A DNA stretch of 39,437 nt from assembly GCF_020447225.1 (NCBI RefSeq), contig NZ_JAJAEO010000156.1:1-39437 (forward strand), written 5' to 3'. The notes beneath the pieces are model-generated. The model did no database searches, was not told where the DNA came from, and worked only from the letters and a program-made list of their open reading frames with translations. The number at the start of each line of letters is the position of its first letter. The stretch's first letter is position 1. The position numbers were made by a program, and so were the translations under genes. Source of the DNA: Methylophaga pinxianii (GTDB taxonomy: Bacteria > Pseudomonadota > Gammaproteobacteria > Nitrosococcales > Methylophagaceae). Shown piece after piece: positions 1-8,652 of the stretch.

Positions 1-41
1 AGTGTGGGAGTTCCCATGTGAAAGTAGGTCACTGCCAGGCT
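1..41 (+). rRNA. rrf: 5S ribosomal RNA, 3' end only
   Basis: The first 40 or so bases match the 3' arm of gammaproteobacterial 5S rRNA: the block CCCATGTGAAAGTAGG followed by the closing ACTGCCAGGC. The 5' two thirds lie outside the window. An intrinsic terminator follows at once, as expected for the last gene of an rRNA operon. Starting inside an rRNA repeat suggests that the window begins at an assembly break. Confidence 0.88.
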
Positions 42-53
42 TTTATATAAAGC

Positions 54-89
54 AATACCCGGTCCTTACAGAGGCCCGGGTATTTTTTT
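54..89 (+). terminator. Intrinsic terminator of the rRNA operon
   Basis: AATACCCGG (54-62) pairs perfectly with CCGGGTATT (76-84), and the descending arm runs into seven T residues (83-89). It lies about 13 bases after the end of 5S and would end rRNA transcription. Confidence 0.88.
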
Positions 90-128
90 GTCTCAAGGTT
101 TGGGATGGCGTTTTCTTGAACAGGCCAC

Positions 129-284
129 CCCATGTGACATTTTTGCCGGGAGCAAAAATGGACGCCAGAGGCGCCCGAAGGGCTGGGCACAGGAAGTGCC
201 CAGTCAAAGTAGGTCACCGATAACTGCTCCTGTGTTATCGGCATACATCACATCCATGTGAATAACTGCCAGGCTTTTATATAA
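129..284 (+). repeat. Second 5S-tail copy split by palindromic modules
   Basis: Three consecutive pieces of the 5S 3' end recur in order: CCCATGTGA (129-137), AAAGTAGGTCAC (206-217, identical to 21-32) and ACTGCCAGGCTTTTATATAA (265-284, identical to 31-50). They are separated by palindromic inserts: hairpins 138-160 (9-bp stem CATTTTTGC/GCAAAAATG), 161-175 (imperfect), 183-203 (8-bp stem CTGGGCAC/GTGCCCAG), 217-241 (8-bp stem CCGATAAC/GTTATCGG) and 248-261 (TCACAT/ATGTGA). Removing the inserts roughly rebuilds a 5S tail. The copy is followed by its own terminator, like the first. Confidence 0.75.
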
Positions 285-287
285 TAG

Positions 288-320
288 AAAAGGCCAATCT
301 CGAGCGAGATTGGCCTTTTT
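288..320 (+). terminator. Second intrinsic terminator after the 5S-tail copy
   Basis: GGCCAATCT (292-300) pairs with AGATTGGCC (307-315). Flanking A and T runs extend the stem and give the U tract (316-321). It sits about eight bases after the second 5S-tail copy, the same order as the first tail and terminator. Confidence 0.85.
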
Positions 321-360
321 TATTCTCTATCGTTTAGACAATGTGACTTACTTGAACAGA

Positions 361-451
361 GTGACCGATAACCGCTCCTGCGTTCCCGGCGCACATCACA
401 TGCAATGAAAATAACTGCGAGGCTTTGGATAGGTCACCAACACTGCCAGGC
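361..451 (+). repeat. Third, degenerate 5S-tail and palindrome-module copy
   Basis: Bases 361-426 are a diverged copy of 213-277: ACCGATAAC, GCTCCTG, CATCACAT, AATAACTGC and AGGCTTT recur in the same order. Then come TAGGTCAC (430-437), a four-base insert and ACTGCCAGGC (442-451), again the 5S end. The hairpin matching 217-241 has decayed here, since its right arm reads CCCGG rather than ATCGG. No terminator follows. Confidence 0.65.
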
Positions 452-725
452 GTTCACTTGGCCGGTACGACAGGCTGATGGAAGCAAGCTCCGTACCAGC
501 CCGGTTATCGGCAGAACGAAAGCCCACAGGTTCCGGGAAGAGACGATAAACCAAGGAGATCCCTGGGGGGATGTTATTGATTTTTATCTTAGTAAGGTAT
601 CTGTGTTCTGATTCGGGAGCCCAAGTCTAGGAGAACATAGTAGTACCACGCAGATGGCAATATCGTACACAATTAGGTTTGATTTTCCTGCTGTGTAATA
701 TGCGTCCAGAAGCCATCTTGTTAGA
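452..725. other. Intergenic stretch with no recognised gene
   Basis: I see no convincing coding sequence, RNA gene or promoter. One imperfect hairpin is visible: 460-469 pairs with 492-501 (9 of 10 bp, GGCCGGTACG against CGTACCAGCC). It may be one more member of the palindromic array upstream. The remainder up to the stop of the GGDEF gene at 726 is unexplained. Confidence 0.4.
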
Positions 726-2211
726 CTATACGTCAATAAACTCAGTTGACGAAACGACAACTTGATTACGTCCATTATTTTTGGCTTCATATAATGCAAC
801 ATCAGCTGCTTTAATGATGTCGGATTTTTCAACAAGCGTATTATGCAAGTAAGCCACACCAAAGGAGGCTGTTATAGAAGGGAGGGGTTTATTCTGATAT
901 AACAACTCCCAAGCAGCAACTTCCTGGCAAAGCATTTCTGCTCGCTTAATCAGGTCAGCTTTATCAATGTCTGGCATGATAATTATGAATTCTTCACCGC
1001 CATAGCGACAGATAACATCACTACTACGAAAATGACTTTTTAAGATGTTGGCATATTCAACAAGAACGAGATCACCAGCATCATGTCCATAATCATCATT
1101 AAATTGTTTGAAATGATCAATGTCTGAAAGAATGAGTCCAAGTCCATGTTGGGCCCTTGCACAACGATGAATTTCACGTTCGAGGCTTTCTTCCATAAAG
1201 CGGCGATTAAAGAGGTAAGTCAACGGATCCCGAACAGATTGAGATTGTAACGCTTCTTTAAGTTTCAAACTGACAAGGGACAAAGCAAGATTATCTGCAG
1301 TAATTTTAACTAGGCGTTTTCGGGATTCTACATAATAGGTTTTTTCTTCTCCAACTTTGTGTTTTGCGCCATTAAATTCGATATGCAGCATGCCGAGCAT
1401 TTCGCCCTGTGCAATAATTGGCTCGCAGATATAGTTACTAACACCTTCACTTACATGCTTACAGCGGAGTCTTCCATCATTATCAAGTGTTGTGTGCTCC
1501 TTACCCTGGCGCAACGACCAACAGTCGTCAGGTGCAATAACCGGCGCACTTTTGATGTGTTCGGTAATTCCCCAGGTTGTCATTGATTCTACAAGTGTTT
1601 TTTTATCATTAAATAAATATAAAGCACCTGTGCAATCAGGAAAAATCTGCTCGGCATAATAGGAGACAATCGGATAGGTTTCATCAACGGATCGGCACAC
1701 TTGGAGATATGAATTAAGCTGATTTATCAGGTTCATTTCATAGTTATATTGTGTCAGTTCCTGATGAGACTTTTTCAATTCATCTTCTGATAATTTTTGT
1801 TCAGTAATATCTGTTGAGGAACCTACAAAACCTGCAAAGCGGCCATGACCATCTATGTATGTATGGCTCACCGTGATCAATAAAGTGTCTGTATTCCCCA
1901 TCACGGCGTCGTAAGCGGTATTCCATTGTAAATGGTTTATAAGTTTCAAAGGCATCCTTGAATACAGTTAAACAGTAGTCTCGATCTTCAGGGTGTAATG
2001 CATTAAACCAAGCCTTTCCACCTAGCTTCTCAACCTTTTCACGGCCAATAAAATTTTTATATTGATTATTGGTAAAAATTACATTTCCATGAATGTCTGT
2101 GAGCCACAGCGTAACAGGTGCATCTTCAGCCAGTGTTTGGAAGTTAATATCTTCCAATTGCATTGCCGGAGATTGTTCATTTGCTTCATCCATTCCAGTA
2201 TTTAACGCCAT
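726..2211 (-). pseudogene. PAS-GAF-GGDEF diguanylate cyclase, frameshifted in the PAS domain
   Basis: Two overlapping reading frames together make one sensor diguanylate cyclase of about 493 residues. The N-terminal frame (from ATG 2211) encodes most of a PAS domain and ends at 1801. The second frame carries the PAS tail (GRFAGFVGSSTDITEQ), a short linker helix, a GAF-like sensor region and a GGDEF domain with intact active site (RYGGEEF) and I-site RSSD five residues upstream. The break falls at three tandem CATA units (minus strand; TATG x3 at 1854-1865 on plus). With two units the frame is continuous: PYI joins DGHGRF. The 4-bp gain may be a real mutation, a phase-variable tract or a sequencing error. 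If real, the C-terminal part could still be made from an internal start but would lack a proper PAS domain. The GGDEF family makes cyclic di-GMP. Confidence 0.8.
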
Positions 2212-2340
2212 TGTTAAATCATTCCCTTACTGTGTGACTATGGTGATAATCAATATTTATCGGTTCTATATGAATATATATCTATGACCAACGATTAAAT
2301 AAATAATGCTAATTAAGCATACCTTGGCGAGCAAATAAAT

Positions 2341-2709
2341 TTAAGTCAAGTCAGCTTTGTAGTTTTCTGCCTTAAACCGAGGCGTACATAAGGCCAGAAA
2401 AACAAGATCTTTAGCTCCTGTATTGGAAATTCTTTGTCGAGTATTGCGTGGAATAATAACGACATCGCCTATGTTCACTTCTTGAGGGAGTAAATTACCA
2501 ATTTCTACGACGCCACTTCCTTCCAGAATAACGTATCGTTCAGTGGTATTTACTAAATAGTGCCATTGGGTGGTCACTCCCGGTTCAACCCTGGCTCGGG
2601 CTACCGAAAGCTCAGGATCTTCTACGTTATTTGATAATTCATTGATAAAGCAGCCTTCAATAAAAAAGTATTCCTGGCCTGCTTGATAATGCTGTATTTT
2701 TGATTTCAT
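2341..2709 (-). CDS. Small single-domain cupin protein
   Basis: This 122-residue protein is one cupin beta-barrel. Motif 1 reads PGVTTQWHYLVNTTERYVILEG (split here as PGVTTQWHYL and NTTERYVILEG) at roughly residues 43-64, and motif 2 is GDVVIIPRNTRQRISNTG at about 82-99. The usual HxH of motif 1 keeps only one His, and the motif 2 His is replaced by Gln, so a canonical metal site looks incomplete although the fold signature is clear. There is no signal peptide. It lies divergently from the putative exported hydrolase at 2813, with about 100 bases between the start codons, so they may share a control region. Its substrate is unknown, and it could be a sugar-binding or regulatory cupin rather than an enzyme. 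Confidence 0.75.
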   Translation of the reverse strand: MKSKIQHYQAGQEYFFIEGCFINELSNNVEDPELSVARARVEPGVTTQWHYLVNTTERYVILEGSGVVEIGNLLPQEVNIGDVVIIPRNTRQRISNTGAKDLVFLALCTPRFKAENYKADLT

Positions 2710-2812
2710 AAGCAGATTTTAAACAAAGCCGAATCTATTAAGCAAAATAACGATTTATGGTTTGGCATCTTCTATGCAGATATTTTCATGTCACCCTGTA
2801 AGGAGGTGTTCC

Positions 2813-3538
2813 ATGAAAACATTCATTTTTCTGTTAGTCATTTCATTTGGTGTACAGGCGAACGAGTTAGCTTCTTGGAGTCGCCTGATATTATCAGGCG
2901 GATCTCATATCATGATAGGTTTTGTTCCGCCGGAATTGAAACGGGCTGAAATTCTGAATATTTTTATTGAAGGTGATGGTGAGCCTGGTATCGCATTGAG
3001 GCTAGCACAGGAAACCGGGGGAGATAGCGTTTATATCGGTCGCCCCTGTCAGTTTCTGAAAGTAACACGGTTCAATTCATGTAACCGTGAATTATGGACT
3101 TCACACCGATATTCACAAGCAGTGGTTGATTCCATGGATATGGCGATAACTGAAATAAAAAACAGGTATCAAGCAAATCAAATTCGCTTAATTGGTTATT
3201 CGGGTGGAGGGGCTATTGCTTCAATCATTGCATCAAAAAGGGGCGATGTTGCACTGTTAGTGACCGTTGCCGGTAATCTCGATCACAAATGGTGGACAGA
3301 ATTCAATGATTCGGCCCCTCTAACCGGGTCGTTAAATCCAATAGATTATAGTGCTGAATTAGAGACCATACCTCAGGTGCACTTGATAGGTGATCATGAT
3401 TCTGTCGTGCCTGGGTCAGTATTAATGTCCTATCTGTCTAAATTCAAAACACGTGAAAAAATAAAAAGTTACCTAGTGGGTGGGGCTGATCACACCTGTT
3501 GCTGGTCAATGGCCGTAGCGGAGGTGCTACCGGAGTAA
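2813..3538 (+). CDS. Putative exported alpha/beta hydrolase
   Basis: The start at 2813 is chosen because a strong Shine-Dalgarno (AAGGAGG, 2800-2806) lies six bases upstream and the protein then begins with a signal peptide: MKTFIFLLVISFGVQA, cleavage likely near residue 16. The mature part has an alpha/beta-hydrolase layout: oxyanion-type loop IEGDG (52-56), nucleophile elbow GYSGGG with Ser130, acid GDHDSVVP (Asp194 or 196) and catalytic His227 in GADH. The triad is therefore complete. Several cysteines (79, 90, 229, 230) could form disulfides after export, which fits a periplasmic location. The product is 241 residues. The substrate cannot be read from the sequence: esterase, lipase-like or peptidase activity are all possible. 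It stands alone, with the cysK gene convergent downstream. Confidence 0.75.
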   Translation: MKTFIFLLVISFGVQANELASWSRLILSGGSHIMIGFVPPELKRAEILNIFIEGDGEPGIALRLAQETGGDSVYIGRPCQFLKVTRFNSCNRELWTSHRYSQAVVDSMDMAITEIKNRYQANQIRLIGYSGGGAIASIIASKRGDVALLVTVAGNLDHKWWTEFNDSAPLTGSLNPIDYSAELETIPQVHLIGDHDSVVPGSVLMSYLSKFKTREKIKSYLVGGADHTCCWSMAVAEVLPE

Positions 3539-3544
3539 AATACC

Positions 3545-3576
3545 AATGGCTGGCTAGCTTAGGCTAGCCAGCCATT
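3545..3576. terminator. Bidirectional hairpin between hydrolase and cysK
   Basis: A perfect 14-bp stem, AATGGCTGGCTAGC (3545-3558) against GCTAGCCAGCCATT (3563-3576), with loop TTAG. It lies between two convergent genes and covers the cysK stop codon. Only a weak T run follows on the minus strand (TATTTTA), so termination on both strands is likely but not certain. Confidence 0.65.
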
Positions 3577-4510
3577 CATCATCCGACCCTTCATTCATAC
3601 CTTCGAATAAATAAGTTGAAAGATAGCGTTCGCCTGTATCAGGCAGCATGGCAAGAATCACCGAACCTTCAGCAGCATTTTCAGCAACTTTCATAGCTGC
3701 AGCGACAGTTCCACCACAAGATAATCCACAGAAGATGCCTTCTTCACTGGCTAGACGTAATGCCCAGCTTTTTGATTCTTCATCGGTAACAGGATACAGT
3801 TCGTCATGAATATCCCGATTTAAAACATCCGGAATGAAATCCGGAGTCCAGCCTTGAATTTTATGTGGATGCCAGTCATCTCCAGCTAACATCGAAGCAG
3901 CAGCGGGTTCTGTTGCAACAATTCTGGTATCTGGTCTGGCAAGTTTTATCATTTCACCTGCACCTGTTAAGGTTCCACCTGTACCCCAACCAGAAACCCA
4001 ATAATCAAGACGTTTTCCTGCGAAGTCACTGAGAATTTCAGGACCGGTGGTATTTCGATGAAAGGCAGGATTGGCAGGATTTTCAAATTGTCGGGCAAGG
4101 AACCAGCCATGTTTTTCAGCAAGTTCCTCGGCCTTTTTTACCATTCCTGTACCTTTTTCTGCTGCCGGGGTAAGAATAACTTTAGCACCCAGTGCACGCA
4201 TGATTTTACGGCGTTCAATAGAAAAGGTTTCTACCATAGTGGCAACAAACGGGTATCCCTTTGCTGCACAAACCATAGCTAGAGCAATACCAGTGTTGCC
4301 TGACGTTGCTTCAATCACTGTTTGGCCAGGTTTTAGTACTCCACGTTTTTCTGCATCATCAATGACCGCAAAGGCCAGTCGATCTTTGACGGAAGCCATG
4401 GGGTTGAATGCTTCAACCTTAACGTACATTTCCACGTGTTTGGGAGCAATATTGTTTAAACGTACGATAGGGGTATTACCGATAGTATCGAGAATGCTGT
4501 TATAGATCAT
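3554..4510 (-). CDS. cysK: Cysteine synthase (O-acetylserine sulfhydrylase)
   Basis: A PLP fold-type II enzyme making cysteine from O-acetylserine and sulfide. The N-terminal MIYNSILDTIGNTPIVRLN is characteristic. The PLP lysine lies in NPMASVKDR (about residue 43), the substrate loop is EATSGNTGIALA (about 68-79), and the phosphate loop is WGTGGTLTG. The length of 318 residues is normal for CysK, and the C-terminal LPDTGERYLSTYLFEG is typical. Some loops differ from enteric CysK (QGWTPDFIPDVL where QGIGAGFIP is common), so the choice of CysK rather than CysM rests on overall resemblance. It is a single gene with no cysE neighbour. Confidence 0.9.
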   Translation of the reverse strand: MIYNSILDTIGNTPIVRLNNIAPKHVEMYVKVEAFNPMASVKDRLAFAVIDDAEKRGVLKPGQTVIEATSGNTGIALAMVCAAKGYPFVATMVETFSIERRKIMRALGAKVILTPAAEKGTGMVKKAEELAEKHGWFLARQFENPANPAFHRNTTGPEILSDFAGKRLDYWVSGWGTGGTLTGAGEMIKLARPDTRIVATEPAAASMLAGDDWHPHKIQGWTPDFIPDVLNRDIHDELYPVTDEESKSWALRLASEEGIFCGLSCGGTVAAAMKVAENAAEGSVILAMLPDTGERYLSTYLFEGMNEGSDDEWLASLS

Positions 4511-4600
4511 AAAAACTCAGCCGATTTGATTAGATATTCAAAGCTTACACTAAATTGCATTAGCAAAAAAATCCTCTGCAAGTTTTAGGTTCGTGCATAC

Positions 4601-4630
4601 AAAAACAGCCACAAAGTGGCTGTTTTTTTT
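4601..4630 (-). terminator. Terminator of the nqr-CBS operon
   Basis: The stem AAAAACAGCCAC (4601-4612) pairs with GTGGCTGTTTTT (4616-4627) around a 3-base loop. Read on the minus strand it ends in GTGGCTG plus five T residues, about 35 bases past the CBS-gene stop. It also has a T run on the plus strand, so it may work in both directions. Confidence 0.85.
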
Positions 4631-4648
4631 GGATATAAAATTGGTCTG

Positions 4649-5113
4649 TCAGGAAACGCTGTTACTGACATGAATATTTTGTTTAGTTGATTGTTTTGCT
4701 GGTTGCTTACTATCAGGATTGGAAGTTAGTTCTAATGCTTTCAGAATATTTTGTCGTGTTATTGAACCGACCAGGCGATTTTCTTTGATAACCGGCAAAC
4801 ATTTATAAGGTGTCTGTAAAAACTTTTCTGCGACTTCGATTATCGATGCTTCAAAATCAATGGTCTCTACCTTATTGTGCATGTACTCTTCGACTCTGCC
4901 AGCCGACTCTCCTTGATAAGCAGCATTGAGTGCTACTTGCATGCAGTCCTTTTCAGAGAGAAAACCAATCAGGTTTCCATGCTGATCAATAACAGGAGCG
5001 CCGGATATTTTAAACTCAATCAGTTGATGAATCGCCCGTAGCACATCCATTTCTGGAGTAAAGGTGATTTTGGTGCCATTCATATGGTCTTTAACTTTGA
5101 GTGATGCAAGCAT
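4649..5113 (-). CDS. CBS-pair domain protein at the end of the nqr operon
   Basis: This 154-residue protein consists of two CBS motifs and a basic, polar tail. CBS1 covers about residues 8-60 (VKDHMNGTKITFTPEMDVLR, then GAPVIDQHGNLIGFLSEKDC) and CBS2 about 70-130 (MHNKVETIDFEASIIEVAEKF, then LPVIKENRLVGSITRQNIL). Such pairs usually bind adenosine nucleotides and act as regulatory modules. There is no catalytic or membrane domain. The start at 5113 has AGGGAG just upstream and is only 20 bases past the nqrM stop, with the terminator after the gene, so it is probably the last gene of the nqr transcription unit. A link to NADH or adenylate sensing is inference. Confidence 0.82.
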   Translation of the reverse strand: MLASLKVKDHMNGTKITFTPEMDVLRAIHQLIEFKISGAPVIDQHGNLIGFLSEKDCMQVALNAAYQGESAGRVEEYMHNKVETIDFEASIIEVAEKFLQTPYKCLPVIKENRLVGSITRQNILKALELTSNPDSKQPAKQSTKQNIHVSNSVS

Positions 5114-5133
5114 GGGCTACTCCCTGACGCTAT

Positions 5134-5334
5134 TTAATTTTGTTGTGCCCTTTTTCGGGCTTCACACTCTTCTTTTTCCTGAACTGAACAGGCGCCACCA
5201 CAACTTCCTGAAAGGCCTACCTGATTCAATCCTCCACAACTGCCTTTTATTGCCGAACGGCCAAAAATTACACCGATGGCCATAGCCATAACAGCCAGTA
5301 AAATAATGACAAATGCGGCAAGGAAAGTATTCAT
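5134..5334 (-). CDS. nqrM: Na+-NQR maturation protein NqrM
   Basis: This 66-residue protein has one N-terminal membrane helix (about residues 3-24) and a cysteine-rich cytoplasmic tail with Cys33 (SCGGLN), Cys45 and Cys49 (CGGAC) and Cys57. This is the DUF539/NqrM pattern, a family known to be needed for assembling the iron centre between NqrD and NqrE. The ATG at 5334 is chosen because GGAGG lies about five bases upstream inside the end of nqrF and the ATG follows the nqrF stop by one base, indicating translational coupling. A longer in-frame extension has no supporting ribosome site. Confidence 0.9.
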   Translation of the reverse strand: MNTFLAAFVIILLAVMAMAIGVIFGRSAIKGSCGGLNQVGLSGSCGGACSVQEKEECEARKRAQQN

Positions 5335-5335
5335 T

Positions 5336-6553
5336 TTAGCCTCCGAAATCATCAAGCATGATATTTTCAGGTTCAACACCTAAATCTTCGAGCATTTTGA
5401 TGACTGCTGAGTTCATCATCGGGGGACCACACATATAATATTCACAATCCTCGGGAGCCGGATGGTTTTTTAAATAGTTTTCATAAATGACATTATGAAT
5501 AAACCCTGTGTAGCCGGTCCAGTTATCTTCTGGTAAAGCATCTGATAAAGCTACGTGCCACGTAAAGTTATCATTTTCAGCGGCCAGTTCATCAAAATCT
5601 TCTGTGTAGAACATCTCACGCAAACTACGAGCACCGTACCAGAAGGTCATTTTACGTTTTGATTTAAGGCGGCGTAACTGATCAAAGATGTGAGAGCGCA
5701 TAGGAGCCATACCGGCACCCCCACCTATAAATACCATTTCTTTATCCGTGTCTTTGGCAAAGAACTCACCAAAGGGTCCTGAAATTGTCACTTTATCACC
5801 GGGCTTAAGATCAAATATATAAGAAGACATAATGCCGGGTGGAACATCATCTGCGTTTGGCGGTGGGGAAGCGATCCGTACATTCAGCATCACGATACCC
5901 TTTTCATCCGGGTAGTTTGCCATCGAGTAAGCACGAACGACATTCTCTTTCACTACAGACTTGTAACGCCACAGGTCAAAACGATCCCAGTCTGGACGGT
6001 ATTCATCAGCAATAATGAAATTTTTGTATTCAACCGTATGAGGAGGGCATTCTATCTGGATAAATCCGCCAGCCCTAAAATTGACGTTTTCGCCTTCCGG
6101 CAATTCAAGAATCAGTTCTTTGATAAAGGTGGCAACATTATCATTGGAGCGAACAGTACATTCCCACTTTTTAACACCGAAAACTTCTTCCGGTACCTGG
6201 ATACGCATATTCTGTTTAACTGCAACCTGACAAGATAAACGATCACCTTCCGCTGCTTCACGTTTAGTGATGTGTGATTCTTCGGTGGGCAGTATAGAAC
6301 CACCACCTTCGAAGATTTTTACTTTGCATTGGGCACAGGTACCGCCTCCACCACAGGCAGAAGATACAAATAGATTTGCATCCGCCAGAGCCCCAAGTAA
6401 TTTGCCACCGGCTTTGGTTTTAATCGTTTTTTCATCATTAATGATAATTTCAATATCACCTGTCGCAACCAATTTGGAGCGGGCACTGAGAATGACGAAT
6501 ACCAGCACCATGATGATAAGTGTAAATAATACAATGCCTAAGATGATTTCCAT
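5336..6553 (-). CDS. nqrF: Na+-translocating NADH:quinone reductase subunit F
   Basis: NqrF is the NADH entry subunit. The 405 residues run in the usual order: one N-terminal membrane helix (about 2-24), a plant-type 2Fe-2S ferredoxin domain with Cys67, Cys73, Cys76 and Cys108 ([12 protein letters not shown] and LSCQ), an FAD domain with RAYSMANYP, and an NADH-binding domain with [11 protein letters not shown] and CGPPMM near the C-terminus. The length is standard. Its start overlaps the last base of the nqrE stop (TAATG), so the two are translationally coupled. The full motif set suggests a functional protein. Confidence 0.96.
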   Translation of the reverse strand: MEIILGIVLFTLIIMVLVFVILSARSKLVATGDIEIIINDEKTIKTKAGGKLLGALADANLFVSSACGGGGTCAQCKVKIFEGGGSILPTEESHITKREAAEGDRLSCQVAVKQNMRIQVPEEVFGVKKWECTVRSNDNVATFIKELILELPEGENVNFRAGGFIQIECPPHTVEYKNFIIADEYRPDWDRFDLWRYKSVVKENVVRAYSMANYPDEKGIVMLNVRIASPPPNADDVPPGIMSSYIFDLKPGDKVTISGPFGEFFAKDTDKEMVFIGGGAGMAPMRSHIFDQLRRLKSKRKMTFWYGARSLREMFYTEDFDELAAENDNFTWHVALSDALPEDNWTGYTGFIHNVIYENYLKNHPAPEDCEYYMCGPPMMNSAVIKMLEDLGVEPENIMLDDFGG

Positions 6554-7161
6554 TAGAGTTGAATCCCCGAAAATGCCATGAACCCTAACGCCATCAAACC
6601 GGCGGTTATAAAGGTAATGCCAAGCCCTTGTAAGCCGTCAGGTACATCGGAATATTTAAGTTTCTCTCTGATCCCTGCGATGGCAGTAATCGCTAGTGCC
6701 CAACCCAAGCCACTGCCAACACCATAAACAGCACTTTCTGCCAGATTATAATCACGTTCAACCATGAATAATGTGCCGCCAAGGATGGCGCAGTTCACCG
6801 TAATCAGTGGTAAGAAAATACCCAGGGCGTTATAGAGGGAGGGGACATATTTATCCATCGCCATTTCGATAATCTGCACCATTGCGGCGATAACACCAAT
6901 GTAGCTGATAAGACCTAGAAAGCTTAAATCTACATCTGGTAAACCAGCCCAGGACAGTGCGCCCTCCTTGAGCAAGTATTGATAAATTAAATTGTTGGTC
7001 GGCACCGTAACAGCCTGAACCAATACCACCGCAATGCCAAGACCTAAAGCAGTTTCAATTTTCTTGGAAACCGCAAGAAAGGTACACATACCCAAAAAGA
7101 AAGCTAATGCCAGATTTTCGACAAAAATCGAGCGAATAAACAGACTGAGGTAATGCTCCAT
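6553..7161 (-). CDS. nqrE: Na+-translocating NADH:quinone reductase subunit E
   Basis: This 202-residue polytopic membrane protein has about six hydrophobic segments. Typical NqrE sequence includes [24 protein letters not shown] (residues about 11-34) and [16 protein letters not shown]. The cysteine in the NCAILGG segment, together with one in FFLGMCTF, belongs to the conserved NqrD/NqrE pair that holds the membrane-embedded iron centre in characterised enzymes. The gene overlaps nqrD by one base at its start and nqrF by one at its end. Length and motifs are normal. Confidence 0.95.
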   Translation of the reverse strand: MEHYLSLFIRSIFVENLALAFFLGMCTFLAVSKKIETALGLGIAVVLVQAVTVPTNNLIYQYLLKEGALSWAGLPDVDLSFLGLISYIGVIAAMVQIIEMAMDKYVPSLYNALGIFLPLITVNCAILGGTLFMVERDYNLAESAVYGVGSGLGWALAITAIAGIREKLKYSDVPDGLQGLGITFITAGLMALGFMAFSGIQL

Positions 7162-7823
7162 TACAATACCTCCGTGCGATGTACTTGATGAATTTGATAA
7201 TCCGGTGCTTCAACCTGTTGCGGCTTCCAGCTGCGGATAGCCCAAATCATCAGACCAATGATGAAAAACGCACTTGGCGGTAACAGCATCAAACCATTGG
7301 GTACATACCAGCCACCTTCATTCGCGACCGGGATAATCGTCTGCCCAAACAGTTTTCCAGCACCAAATAGTTCACGGAAGAAAGCCACAACAAGTAATAC
7401 AACGCTGTAACCTAATCCATTTCCCAGACCATCAAGAAAACTCATACCAGGAGAGTTTTTCATGGCATAAGCTTCGGCACGTCCCAAGACGATACAGTTG
7501 GTGATAATTAAGCCAACAAAGACGGATAATTGTTTGCTCGCCTCGTAAGCATAGGCCTTGAGAATCTGGTCAACGATGATAACCAGAGAGGCAATCACCG
7601 TCATTTGAACAATAATCCGAATACTTGAGGGAATATGGTGACGGATTAAACTGATAATCGCTCCGGAAAATGCTGTCACCGAAGTCAAAGCGATACACAT
7701 TATCAGTGCTGCTGTCATATTGGTTGTTACTGCCAGAGCAGAACAAATACCTAAAACTTGTAAGGTTATCGGGTTATTATCAATGATTGGATCGATAACA
7801 TTATTTTTTGCTTGGCTTGCCAT
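7161..7823 (-). CDS. nqrD: Na+-translocating NADH:quinone reductase subunit D
   Basis: This 220-residue membrane protein has about six helices and is homologous to NqrE. Signature segments are [19 protein letters not shown] at the N-terminus and [17 protein letters not shown] in the middle. The cysteines in GICSAL and TNCIVLG are the partners of those in NqrE. Close paralogues exist in the Rnf complex (RnfE), but the surrounding nqrABC and nqrF genes decide the assignment. It overlaps both neighbours by one base. Confidence 0.95.
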   Translation of the reverse strand: MASQAKNNVIDPIIDNNPITLQVLGICSALAVTTNMTAALIMCIALTSVTAFSGAIISLIRHHIPSSIRIIVQMTVIASLVIIVDQILKAYAYEASKQLSVFVGLIITNCIVLGRAEAYAMKNSPGMSFLDGLGNGLGYSVVLLVVAFFRELFGAGKLFGQTIIPVANEGGWYVPNGLMLLPPSAFFIIGLMIWAIRSWKPQQVEAPDYQIHQVHRTEVL

Positions 7824-8650
7824 CAGTTAATCCCCCGTTCGGAACGCATATTTTTTAAATAAGGGCCAAAGCCGTCTTCACCTAACCAAAATGAAATCAT
7901 ATTGGAAACACCCTTGCTGGTAAGGGTGGCACCGGATAATCCATCGACTTTGTATTCTGCTTGGGGGGAATTATTATCAACATAACCGCGGGCAACACGG
8001 AACTCCACATTGCCATTTTCATCGTATATCTTTTTGCCTTCCCATTTCGCCAGCCAGCGAGGGTTTTCTATCTCGCCACCCAAGCCTGGTGTTTCAGCGT
8101 GTTCATAAAAGCGCAGGCCTTGAATAGTATTGAAGTCACTTCCTAAGGAGAGGAAACCGTACATGGTTGACCATAATCCATACCCATGAATAGGGATGAC
8201 CAGCTGCTGGATTTCTTCACCTTCCCTAAGAATATAAATAGGGACGTACTTAGCGCGTGAGCCGATACTTGCAATATCCTCCTGATCATTCAGACGAACA
8301 CCTAGATCAGGAGAGCCAGCGGCTTTACGTTGATCATAAGTGGCCGGATCCAGATCCGTTTCAGCATACTGCCCGGTTGACAGATCCACTAAGCGCACTT
8401 CAAATTTTTCAAATGCGGCTTCCATATCCATACCTGGCTCAAACTGGCCGGTAACTGCCAGAATGTTTTGTCGGATATCATTTTTTTGATTTACCACCTG
8501 GCGTGATTTCAATGAGACCGCTGCAGTGGAGACCATAACCGAACATACCAGACAAAGCACAATGGCAATGAAGATGGTTTTTTTCGGATCGTCATTAGGC
8601 CTCTGCAAGAGCTGGCCCAAAAACCCTTTTTTCTGTGTGATTTCTGCCAT
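7823..8650 (-). CDS. nqrC: Na+-translocating NADH:quinone reductase subunit C
   Basis: NqrC carries a covalently bound FMN on the periplasmic side. The 275-residue protein has one N-terminal membrane anchor (about residues 25-46) and an FMN-binding domain ending in [10 protein letters not shown]. The Thr of SGAT (about residue 242) is the expected phosphoester site. Family knowledge says that ApbE attaches the flavin, but no apbE lies in this window, so it must be elsewhere. The start is two bases past the nqrB stop. Length and motif are intact. Confidence 0.95.
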   Translation of the reverse strand: MAEITQKKGFLGQLLQRPNDDPKKTIFIAIVLCLVCSVMVSTAAVSLKSRQVVNQKNDIRQNILAVTGQFEPGMDMEAAFEKFEVRLVDLSTGQYAETDLDPATYDQRKAAGSPDLGVRLNDQEDIASIGSRAKYVPIYILREGEEIQQLVIPIHGYGLWSTMYGFLSLGSDFNTIQGLRFYEHAETPGLGGEIENPRWLAKWEGKKIYDENGNVEFRVARGYVDNNSPQAEYKVDGLSGATLTSKGVSNMISFWLGEDGFGPYLKNMRSERGIN

Positions 8651-8652
8651 GG

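Noticed and set aside
2-244. Open frames on both strands across the 5S tail and the first terminator
   Set aside because: They overlap rRNA, a terminator and palindromic repeats, have no ribosome site and show no family resemblance.
405-611. 68-codon plus-strand open frame after the 5S-like repeats
   Set aside because: It begins inside the degenerate repeat, its composition is arbitrary and no Shine-Dalgarno precedes it.
4071-4505. 144-codon frame antisense to cysK
   Set aside because: It is a mirror of the conserved cysK coding sequence with Ser/Thr/Arg-rich content typical of antisense frames.
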